From Vibrio sinaloensis DSM 21326 (GTDB taxonomy: Bacteria > Pseudomonadota > Gammaproteobacteria > Enterobacterales > Vibrionaceae), in NCBI RefSeq assembly GCF_000189275.1, contig NZ_AEVT01000053.1, positions 51,828-115,827 of the forward strand: 64,000 nt of DNA. The letters run 5' to 3'. Positions 1 to 7,471 of the stretch are shown here, piece by piece. The position numbers and the translations under genes are program-made. Under the pieces are notes generated by a model. That model was not told the origin of the DNA. It saw only the letters and a list, made by a program, of their open reading frames with translations, and searched no databases. Every line of letters starts with the position of its first letter. Positions within the stretch are counted from its first letter, which is position 1.

Positions 1-180
1 TTGTTTGGCTTTAGCCGGGCACGAGAACATCTTATTTGTTCCGCCTTTGTTGGCGTGGGTTTGATGTTATTGGCTGACTGGCTTGGACGACAAATTCTTT
101 ATCCGCAAGAGATTCCGGCTGGTTTAGTTGCGTCACTGATTGGCGGTATGTACTTGATGTGGGGATTACGCAGGCTTTAG
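1..180 (+). CDS. FecCD-type siderophore ABC transporter permease, C-terminal fragment
   Basis: The window opens inside this gene; 59 codons and a TAG stop remain. The visible end has a hydrophobic helix ([17 protein letters not shown]) followed by the sequence [14 protein letters not shown], the typical last helix and loop of FecCD-family inner-membrane permeases (BtuC/FhuB/FepD fold), where an E-I/L-P-x-G motif precedes the final membrane segment. Such permeases move ferric siderophores or corrinoids from a periplasmic binding protein into the cytoplasm. The next genes are a siderophore-type exporter and a TonB-dependent siderophore receptor, which favours a ferric siderophore as substrate. 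The start and most of the protein lie outside the window. Confidence 0.85.
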   Translation: MFGFSRAREHLICSAFVGVGLMLLADWLGRQILYPQEIPAGLVASLIGGMYLMWGLRRL

Positions 181-226
181 TTTGTACGCTATTGGTTATC
201 AACCCCTTAGTCTTCTAGGAAGTTAA

Positions 227-1882
227 ATGACGTTGCTTTTTCAACTGGCGCGCCAGCATTACAAAGCTCTATTGGTGATCGTATTGCTCAGCATGGTGAG
301 TGCGTGTCTGAGTATTGGTGTGATTGCTTTTATTCAATATCGTTTGTTGGACAGCAACTTAGATATTAATCGAGCGATTTGGCAGTTTTCAGGGTTACTG
401 GTTTTACTGCTCGCCAGCGCAACATGTGCTCAGGTCTCTTTACATCGGCTGGGACATAAGTTTGTTTACGACAAGCGTTGCCAATTGGTCAAACAACTGA
501 TCAACACCGACATTGAACAAATAGAGTCGTTGGGCAGTGCAGGCATACTGGCTTCACTCAATACGGATATTCGTAACGTCACTATCGCTTTTGTTACCCT
601 TCCTGACATGATCTACGGGTTGGTTGTTACCTTAGTTGCGCTCTGTTATCTGACTTTCCTATCCCCACCTTTGTTCGCGATCAGCGTCTTGGTTTTGGCA
701 ATCACAGGTGTGATAGGGTACGGCTTAGTCTCGCGAATCACGCATCATGTACGTCAAGTCCGTGATATGGAGGATAAGCTGTATCAAGACTATCAAGCCA
801 TCATCCAAGGTAGTAAAGAACTCTCTCTTAACCCACAACGTGCTCGACGTTATTTTCGCGATGAGTTTCGCCTTCATGCCCAAGGTTATCGTCGCCATGT
901 AACCCAAGCGGACACGTTCAACGGCTTTGCTGCCAATCTGGCAAATACGATAGTGCTGGCTCTGATAGGGTTGAATTTTTATCTCGCGTTGGGATTTGGT
1001 TGGGCTAGTTTTGAGGTCGCCTCAACCTTCGCTTTGGTGATTTTGTTTATTCGAATGCCACTAATGGCCGCCGTTGGAGCGCTGCCTGGTTTAGTTAGTG
1101 CGAACATTTCGATGACCAAGCTTGATTCGCTGGCTTTAAATCGAGACGACTCGCTACCAATGACGTCACCCACCACAGAGTTATTTCGTCGGCTTGAGCT
1201 GCGCCAAGTTACCTATCAGTACTCTTCTCAAAATGATGAAGCACCGTTTCAGGTCGGGCCATTAGATTTTTCAGCGTCTCAAGGCGAAGTGGTATTTGTT
1301 ATTGGTGGTAATGGTAGCGGAAAATCCACGTTTGCTCAGTTGCTAACCGGGCTGTATCGTCCTCATTCGGGTCAGATTTTACTCAATGGTAAGCGAGTTG
1401 AAGAGGCTTCAATAACGGATTATCGTCAACAGTTCTCCGCGGTGTTCAGTGATTATTATCTGTTTCCACATCTGGTGGATGGTCAAGGTACTGATGCTGA
1501 TGACTCACTTGTCAACGAGTGGATGCAGAGGTTAGAGATGAGCAACAAGGTGTCTGTGGAGAATGGCCGTTTATCAGACACGCGCTATTCACAGGGGCAG
1601 CGAAAGCGGCTTGCTTTATTGATGGCTATAGCGGAAAAAAAGGGATGTTTGTTGTTGGATGAATGGGCTGCCGATCAAGACCCTCGCTTCCGGCACATTT
1701 TTTATCATCAACTGTTGCCCCTATTAAAGCAGCGTAATATTACCGTTATCGCGATAACCCACGATGACCGCTACTTCACCATGGCAGATAGGATTCTTAA
1801 AATGGAGTCTGGTCAGCTAAGTGAATTCAACCCCTCTGAAATGAAGAAAGTCAGCCAAGCATTCGAGCGAGTATTGGCTTAG
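227..1882 (+). CDS. Cyclic peptide/siderophore export ABC transporter (SyrD/PvdE family)
   Basis: This 551-residue protein fuses an N-terminal membrane domain (about residues 10-290, roughly six hydrophobic segments) to a C-terminal ATPase. The ATPase shows a Walker A motif GGNGSGKST near residue 363, a degenerate signature SQGQRKRLAL near 460 and a Walker B CLLLDEWAADQDP near 480, followed by an H-loop His (ITHDD). Length, architecture and the Q-G-Q-R-K-R signature match the SyrD/PvdE/YojI exporters, which move peptides or siderophore precursors out of the cytoplasm. An AGGAAG ribosome site lies 4-5 bases before the ATG. Flanking siderophore permease and receptor genes suggest siderophore secretion or processing; the substrate is inferred from context only. 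Confidence 0.87.
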   Translation: MTLLFQLARQHYKALLVIVLLSMVSACLSIGVIAFIQYRLLDSNLDINRAIWQFSGLLVLLLASATCAQVSLHRLGHKFVYDKRCQLVKQLINTDIEQIESLGSAGILASLNTDIRNVTIAFVTLPDMIYGLVVTLVALCYLTFLSPPLFAISVLVLAITGVIGYGLVSRITHHVRQVRDMEDKLYQDYQAIIQGSKELSLNPQRARRYFRDEFRLHAQGYRRHVTQADTFNGFAANLANTIVLALIGLNFYLALGFGWASFEVASTFALVILFIRMPLMAAVGALPGLVSANISMTKLDSLALNRDDSLPMTSPTTELFRRLELRQVTYQYSSQNDEAPFQVGPLDFSASQGEVVFVIGGNGSGKSTFAQLLTGLYRPHSGQILLNGKRVEEASITDYRQQFSAVFSDYYLFPHLVDGQGTDADDSLVNEWMQRLEMSNKVSVENGRLSDTRYSQGQRKRLALLMAIAEKKGCLLLDEWAADQDPRFRHIFYHQLLPLLKQRNITVIAITHDDRYFTMADRILKMESGQLSEFNPSEMKKVSQAFERVLA

Positions 1883-2042
1883 CCCTGAACGATAACGTTA
1901 TCCCCCCCCTTATAAGACGGCCAGTAGATTGGCTTCTGCTAGCAATATCTTATTGAAATTAAATATATAAACACTCAATAACAGTGATTTTACATATTCC
2001 AATGATTTATAAAATTGGTTACACTCCGACCGCTTAAATATA

Positions 2043-2070
2043 AATAATAACAATTATCGATATCATTACG
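2043..2070 (+). promoter_or_regulatory. Putative Fur box upstream of the TonB-dependent receptor
   Basis: Two overlapping AT-rich 19-mers just before the receptor gene resemble the Fur consensus GATAATGATAATCATTATC. Read on the minus strand, positions 2070-2052 match 12 of 19 bases, including TAATGATA. The site sits 34-61 bases before the ATG. Fur repression under iron-replete conditions is the established control for such receptors; I counted the matches by eye. Confidence 0.55.
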
Positions 2071-2103
2071 ATGCTCGATAGTGCCGAAGTTAAGGAGAAA
2101 CAT

Positions 2104-4344
2104 ATGAATCGGCAGTTCAGTCTGAGGCCGGCGTACCTCGCCGTGCTCTGTGCGATGTCTTCTGGAGTTGCGCTTGCGGAGGAATTGGATACGGTTGTTG
2201 TGGTTGGGGAACGATATGAGAGTGCTGTTGGCCCAGACTTTAGTTATGTTGGTCAGAAAAGCCGTACCGCGACAAAAACTGATTTGGCTATCAAAGAAAC
2301 ACCACGCGCTGTGTCTGTCGTGACTCGAGAGCAAATCGATGATCGTGCATCGATCAGCATTTCAGACGCATTGCAGTACACGCCGAGTATTCAGACGAAT
2401 CACTATGGTGATGACAATAAACAAGACTGGTTTGTTGTTCGTGGATTTACTCAGGCGGGTACTGGCTTGTATCAAGATGGCACGCGTCTCTACTCGGCAG
2501 GCTTTTACAGTTGGCAGATCGACCCGTTCGGCTTAGAACGTGTTGAAATATTACGTGGCCCTGCCTCAGTACTATATGGTCAAAACCCACCAGGAGGCTT
2601 AATCAATGTTGTTAGCAAGCGACCGCAGTTTGATGGCGGTTCTGGTAGTGTTGAAGCGCAATTTGGTTCGTTTGATCGTAAGCAACTTAGCCTAGATGTT
2701 AACCATGAGTTGAGTGAAAATGTTGCATTTCGCTTAGTCGGAATGGGGCGCAAAAACGGCACTAAAGTTGACGATGTTGAAGCTCAACGTATTCTTATTG
2801 CCCCATCTTTAGCTTGGGACATCAATGACGATACCAATATTACCTTCTTGGCTAGCTACCAAAAAGATGATTCCAATCCGTATCTGCAATTCCTGCCTGT
2901 GGAAGGCACTTTAACGAGCAACAAAAACGGTCAGATTTCCGATAGTCTGGCGATCGGTGATCCAGATTGGGAAAAGTTTGAACGTGAGCAACTGTCATTA
3001 GGCTATGAGTTTGAGCATTTCTTTAACGATGCGTTGAGTTTTGGTCAGTCCGCTCGATACAGTCGCATGGATATCGATCTGCGCCAAATGTTCTTCTCTA
3101 TGTATTCTGCAGATGCACCACTATTCCCACTGCCGGGAGGGGGGGCGATAGATTTGGGGGCGGTGTTTGACCCAACGAATGCGCGCGAGTCTGTTATTAG
3201 AAGCGCTACCATCGAAAATGGCCAATCTAAAGCATTCAATATTGATAACCGCTTAACTTACAAGTTCCGTACTGGGCCGGTAAGGCATACCTTGTTAGCC
3301 GGGGTGGATTACCAGCAAATCAATATTGATAGCGAAGCGTATGCTTCACCACCGATTATTGCGGATGGCAACAAAACCACGCTAATTGGCACGGCCGATC
3401 CGAACTTCAATATGTTTAACCCAGAGTATACAGATAATCTTGTGCTACTGGATCCGACTCTGCAGCCTTACACCAGTGCTGATCTGCAAACGACAGTGAC
3501 TAAAAATCGTCAGTTGGGTCTTTATCTGCAAGACCAAATTCGCGTCAATAATTGGGTTGTTCAAGCTGGGGTACGTTATGACGATACTTCAAGCGAGAAA
3601 CACAATCGTGATACCGGATCGCGTTTCAAGGCGGATTACAAAGCTTGGACATCAAGTGCGGGCGTGGCGTATGTGATGAGCAATGGCCTTACGCCATTCG
3701 CTAATTACGCTCAGTCTTTTGAACCACAGCTGGGTACGACGACGGACCAACCAACTAAGCCTGAGCGCGGTGAGTCATTTGAAGCGGGCTTGAAGTATGA
3801 ACCTCGAAGCATTGATGGCTATATGAGTGTTTCACTTTACAACGCCAGCAAAAAAGATGTTGTTCAAGTAGATGGGACTGACATTAAACAAGTTGGTGAG
3901 ATCCGTAACCGAGGCATTGAGCTAGAAGCTGTGGCTAATGTGACGCCTGAGCTGACCTTAATCGGTAACGTGTCTTATGTTGATTCAGAAATCAAAGACG
4001 ACAAAGATGAATCGATTGTCGGTAATCGACCTGAGCAGGTTGCAGATACACTTGCATCAGCGTGGGCTAAATACCAGTTCCTTGAAGGGCCGATGAATGG
4101 CTTAAGTGTCGGTGCTGGTGTTCGCTACACGGGTGACACTTATGCGGGGAATGATGAAGAGCACAAGGTGCCTTCTTATACCCTATACGATGCGACGGTG
4201 AGTTACCGCTTTGACGACTACAAAGTTCAGCTCGCAGCAAAGAACATCTTTGACAAAGAGTACATTTCAACCTGTACCAGTAATCTTTGGTGTTACTACG
4301 GAGATCGTCGTAATGTCATTGCTAGCTTAAGCTACGACTGGTAA
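2104..4344 (+). CDS. TonB-dependent siderophore receptor
   Basis: The protein is an outer-membrane ferric-siderophore receptor of 746 residues. The start chosen is the ATG at 2104, preceded by AAGGAG with a seven-base spacer; a longer in-frame start at 2071 lacks this. A signal peptide ends at VALA-EE. A TonB box-like stretch (DTVVVVGE) follows, then the plug domain (IKETPRAVSVVT, RGFTQAGTGLYQDG, VEILRGPASVLYGQNPPGGLINVVSKRP) and a 22-strand barrel ending in the aromatic C-terminus LSYDW. This is the FhuA/FpvA-like subfamily (TIGR01783), whose substrates are mostly hydroxamate or mixed siderophores. It is monocistronic, between a Fur-like site and a strong terminator. The substrate cannot be told from sequence. 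Confidence 0.95.
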   Translation: MNRQFSLRPAYLAVLCAMSSGVALAEELDTVVVVGERYESAVGPDFSYVGQKSRTATKTDLAIKETPRAVSVVTREQIDDRASISISDALQYTPSIQTNHYGDDNKQDWFVVRGFTQAGTGLYQDGTRLYSAGFYSWQIDPFGLERVEILRGPASVLYGQNPPGGLINVVSKRPQFDGGSGSVEAQFGSFDRKQLSLDVNHELSENVAFRLVGMGRKNGTKVDDVEAQRILIAPSLAWDINDDTNITFLASYQKDDSNPYLQFLPVEGTLTSNKNGQISDSLAIGDPDWEKFEREQLSLGYEFEHFFNDALSFGQSARYSRMDIDLRQMFFSMYSADAPLFPLPGGGAIDLGAVFDPTNARESVIRSATIENGQSKAFNIDNRLTYKFRTGPVRHTLLAGVDYQQINIDSEAYASPPIIADGNKTTLIGTADPNFNMFNPEYTDNLVLLDPTLQPYTSADLQTTVTKNRQLGLYLQDQIRVNNWVVQAGVRYDDTSSEKHNRDTGSRFKADYKAWTSSAGVAYVMSNGLTPFANYAQSFEPQLGTTTDQPTKPERGESFEAGLKYEPRSIDGYMSVSLYNASKKDVVQVDGTDIKQVGEIRNRGIELEAVANVTPELTLIGNVSYVDSEIKDDKDESIVGNRPEQVADTLASAWAKYQFLEGPMNGLSVGAGVRYTGDTYAGNDEEHKVPSYTLYDATVSYRFDDYKVQLAAKNIFDKEYISTCTSNLWCYYGDRRNVIASLSYDW

Positions 4345-4395
4345 TGCTGCAGTAAAACGAAAAAGGAGGCCATCAGCTTATAGCTTGCCTCTTAT

Positions 4396-4430
4396 AAAAA
4401 GCCCCCAAACCACGGTTTGAGGGCTTTTAA
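4396..4430 (+). terminator. Rho-independent terminator after the siderophore receptor
   Basis: The arms AAGCCCCCAAACC and GGTTTGAGGGCTT pair around a short ACG-containing loop with one mismatch and are followed by TTTTAA. It lies 52 bases after the receptor stop codon. Confidence 0.9.
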
Positions 4431-4987
4431 CTAGTTCTATGTTTCATTATCTGACCATGTAAGCTTTGAATCGGATGATTACCCTGACCTATACAGAGCC
4501 AATTCTCTGGGCATAAAAATGTTTCGGCCAAGCAGAGCTTAGTGACACTACGAACTCTAAGATTCGTTGCTCTTACGGCCTCTCAGGCCGAGAAATCTGG
4601 CATTCCACTCTCAATACCCATTATCTACAACTGCAGATATGGAAGGGGCTCATCACTTATCTGTAATAAGCAAATCAAAGCAGAAGATATTGCAGAAGCG
4701 GGCTCAATGCCATTATCAAGAGGTTGTATAGCAACAAATACTTCTTTCAGTAATAGAATATATTTGAGGTGAGCATGTGGGATTTTATAGAATAAATTAA
4801 TATCCTGAATTTTAATTTTTCTATATTATTTATGTTGTAAGTCTAGTCTTATTTTTTCTGGATGGTTTTGATTATAATAGATTTTTGTTTATTAATGAAG
4901 AATGCAATTCTTGTTGTATGGTTTTTGTTTATCTATAAAGGTAAATTATTTTTGTCTATCTATAACGAAAGATAATTGGATATAAGT
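4431..4987. other. Non-coding or degraded stretch between receptor and broken secreted-protein gene
   Basis: I see no gene that can be supported here. A 76-codon open frame at 4542-4772 has no ribosome site and resembles nothing I know, and short open stretches in other frames (for example around 4446-4550) are interrupted by stops, so decayed coding DNA is possible. From about 4780 to 4985 the sequence becomes strikingly AT-rich, with many T runs, unlike the flanking genes; this may be the promoter region of the pseudogene that follows or foreign DNA. Confidence 0.4.
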
Positions 4988-5921
4988 ATGAAACTAAGAA
5001 GAATTTTATTTCTTGCAATCTCAATCTCAGTATCAAACGCATGCTACGCCAATCACAGTGCTGCAGCTGATGCATTCTCTTTTATGGCATTACCAAATGA
5101 TGATGTGTTGTATAACGCGCCATCACAGCCAGCTTGGTCTCGGCGAGCATCGGTTACATAAGGGGTACCTAGAGGAGATGCAGCCCCCTCATGGTGGGTC
5201 AATGACATTCTAGATGCGTCTATCACAACAAGTCAGCCATGGAATGCAATGACATTCTGGTTTAGTAGTTTTGAAGCGCAATCGAATCATAATACTGACT
5301 TTAAAGTGGTTCTTGGTTAACCAGAGGCTTGGGTTCTGCGTGGCAATCAAAATAGCTCTGATGCCCTTAAGGCAAACTGGGAACGCTTACCTGAAAGTAA
5401 GTTTAATTGGGCGGCCTATTTTTCTAATGACATGATTGGCTATATTCAAAATGCTGATGCAGATTATTTTAAATAATGGAAATGTAGAATACCAAATTAG
5501 CTCGCAACATTATCCGACACACGGTGGAACATCTAAGATCGCTATTGATGGTAAAAATGTTCTTGGGGTATTTGTTCGAGTTCGAGCTTGGTTAGAGCCG
5601 AATGATGGACTACCGTCTAGTAGTATTGATGACGTCAAGTATTTGCTGAGCATAGGCGCTGATTATTACCCTGAGGTCGATTCTTCGGTTTCAAATGGGG
5701 ATTTTGCTAATGCTAACTATTTACCAGGGGCTGGAGGTAGCCGATTTGCCTATGTAACTAAAGATCCAAAGTGGTTTTACATGGTAAACGCTTCACCAGA
5801 TGACTTATCGATTGTTGATAAAACGAGTGCTTTTTATCAAGCTGGGGGTAAAACGTATCTTACGCATAGAGAGTTGATCGATAACCCACCGATCATAGAA
5901 AAAACAGATACCCAAATGTAA
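4988..5921 (+). pseudogene. Broken gene for a secreted protein of unknown function
   Basis: Reading from the ATG at 4988 gives a clear signal peptide (MKLRRILFLAISISVSNACYA) and then a continuous protein-like frame. It is interrupted by in-frame TAA codons at 5159-5161 and 5318-5320 and a shift to another frame between about 5460 and 5475, just before a third TAA at 5474. The remaining frame runs to 5921 and looks like real protein (for example NVLGVFVRVRAWLEPNDG). Repaired, it would be about 310 residues, periplasmic or extracellular, with many aromatic residues. I do not recognise the family. The stop codon lies five bases before the left end of an IS3-type relic, so the natural C-terminus may have been replaced. 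Confidence 0.7.
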
Positions 5922-5955
5922 GCACTGTCTAGTCCTAAAATAGGTTGACGCTTTT

Positions 5956-6795
5956 TTATGAAGCCAGTAGGTAATCACTGCTGGCTTTTTCATGCACTTC
6001 ACTCGGGGTTTTCATCCCCAAGATCATGTTCGACCTCAAGTCGTTATATAGGTATCGACTCTTTTACTAACACTGTGAGCTCCTGAATCGTATTGCATTG
6101 ATAGAGTAAGAACTCACTCTTTAATATCCTGTTAACTCGCTCTGCAAGAGCGTTTTGATAGCAGTGGTAACCGTCTGTCATTGATGCAACCATGCCGTGA
6201 GCGTTTAACTTTTCTTGATACTCTGACGAACAGTACTGTAGAGCTCGGTCAGAGTGATGGATAGTGGCAGCATTTGTTCGTCGATTCATGATTGTCATGT
6301 CTAACGCCTTTACAGCATCACTCGCTTTCATTTCATTACTCACTTCAATAGCCCAGTATTTTTTTAGAGTAAGCGCCCGTAACTAACGAGAGATAATGTG
6401 TACCCTCATCTGTTTTTACATAGATGATGTCGCTGACAACAACTTCTTCTACATGATTAACCGCTTTTTCTTTTAGTAAGTTAGGATGCTTTCTTAACCA
6501 ATGTCTGCTGTTCGTTGTCTTGGTGTAGTTCTTCCTTGGTTTGACTTACATATTCTTGCTTTTTAAATGCTTAAATAGGCCGTCTCGTCCTAGCTTTATC
6601 CCTAGTCTCTCAAGCTGAGGCTTAATCAACAGGTATAGCTTGCGGGTTCCTATTCGTGGCATGTACTGTCGCCAGTACATCACCATTCTTTCACTATCAA
6701 AAGCTCGTTAACACGGGCTTCTAGTCGCTGTTTCCATTGGTATACTGCTTGTCGAGATAAATTGAACTACTTGCATGCAGAAGCCAGCTTTACTT
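5956..6795 (-). pseudogene. IS3-family transposase OrfB remnant
   Basis: The catalytic DDE integrase subunit of the element is present in pieces in at least three frames. From the N-terminus: LASACK, an in-frame TAG, FNLSRQAVYQWKQRLE; after a frameshift MVMYWRQYMPRIGTRKLY and GRDGLFKHLKSKNM; after another, VVSDIIYVKTDEGTHYLSL with the first catalytic Asp; then HHSDRALQYCSSEYQ with the second Asp and NALAERVNRILKSEF with the Glu; and finally ILGMKTPSEVHEKA before TAA at 5956-5958. All catalytic residues can still be read but no intact protein can be made without many repairs. Confidence 0.82.
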
Positions 6796-7119
6796 TTCCT
6801 TGCTCTTTTGCGAGCCAGGGCGTTCGGCTAAGTACTTTTTTTCCAAATCAATTCCGTAGTTATCTTTAGGGAGCTCAACCATATCGCCGTAAATCATGTT
6901 TTTCATTTCGGCATTGGCGAGGGCTTTTTCAAGACGCTTAATCTTCTGTGCAGGTGTTTCTTTGGATTTAAACATTGGAGAGTGCTCTATTGGTTTCGAC
7001 CAATCCAACTTACCATGCTTTCTGAGCCAAACAAGAACGGTACTGCGCCCCTGAATGCCATAGTGAGCTTGAGCCTGTTTTTGGCCAGCTACCGTTGATA
7101 CCCCTTCATCTTTGCGCAA
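6790..7119 (-). pseudogene. IS3-family transposase OrfA remnant
   Basis: The open stretch encodes the small DNA-binding subunit: a helix-turn-helix core (AHYGIQGRSTVLVWLRKHG) and a leucine-zipper-like coiled coil (QKIKRLEKALANAEMKN). The usual N-terminal residues with an ATG and ribosome site are missing; the only start in frame is TTG at 7119, and upstream codons remain open without a good start. It overlaps the beginning of the orfB remnant by six bases, the normal place for programmed frameshifting in IS3 elements. Confidence 0.75.
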
Positions 7120-7303
7120 GAAAAGAGCAGCGCCAATAGAAATCGAAAAGCGACTTTTGGGTTGTTTTTGGATGGCCTAGTTGGCCTTTTCACAAAGGAC
7201 TTTTCGGTCGTATGTTGATGAAAAATCGTTGGGAATGGTGCAGAAGTAAGTACTTTTACTCGAAGGGGATTTCTTAGTGCTATATGACGTCCATTTAGTC
7301 ACT

Positions 7304-7335
7304 GTAAATTACATTTACCTCGCGAATAAATGTAA
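7304..7335. promoter_or_regulatory. Inverted-repeat operator candidate upstream of the five-gene cluster
   Basis: TTACATTTA (7309-7317) and TAAATGTAA (7327-7335) form a perfect nine-base inverted repeat around CCTCGCGAA. It overlaps a second symmetric element, GTAAAT-TAC-ATTTAC (7304-7318). There is no T run after it, so it is not a terminator. It lies 136-168 bases before the proposed start of the cluster. The rest of the 7141-7471 gap holds a TATATAA stretch near 7355 that could be a -10 box, but no convincing -35. Confidence 0.45.
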
Positions 7336-7471
7336 CTGATATAACTAATACATCCTATATAAAGTCATGTGAACCCAATTCTCGTAACAACGATTCACAA
7401 GCCTATGGCAACCAATTGTAATTTCAGATTCTAATGCTAGTTCTGTGCGTGTTATTTGTTTGGTGGATTTT

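Larger units (their letters stand above)
5926..7140 (-). mobile_element. Decayed IS3-family insertion sequence
   Basis: An orfA/orfB pair of IS3 type lies on the minus strand and is broken by several frameshifts and stops. The left boundary is placed at the sequence TGTCTAGTCCTAAAATAGG (5926-5944), which has the TG start and position expected for a terminal repeat just beyond the orfB stop. I could not find the matching inverted repeat on the right, where the start of orfA is also unclear; the right end is probably deleted or badly eroded, so 7140 is an estimate. Confidence 0.75.

Noticed and set aside
3137..3145. G-rich run (G7) in the TonB-dependent receptor as a phase-variation tract
   Set aside because: Seven G are short for frequent slippage, and the run encodes a plausible Gly-rich loop; not enough for a separate claim.
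4542..4772. 76-codon open frame between the siderophore receptor and the pseudogene
   Set aside because: No ribosome site, no recognisable domain and no neighbour of known function; low-complexity of evidence. Described only as part of the non-coding stretch.
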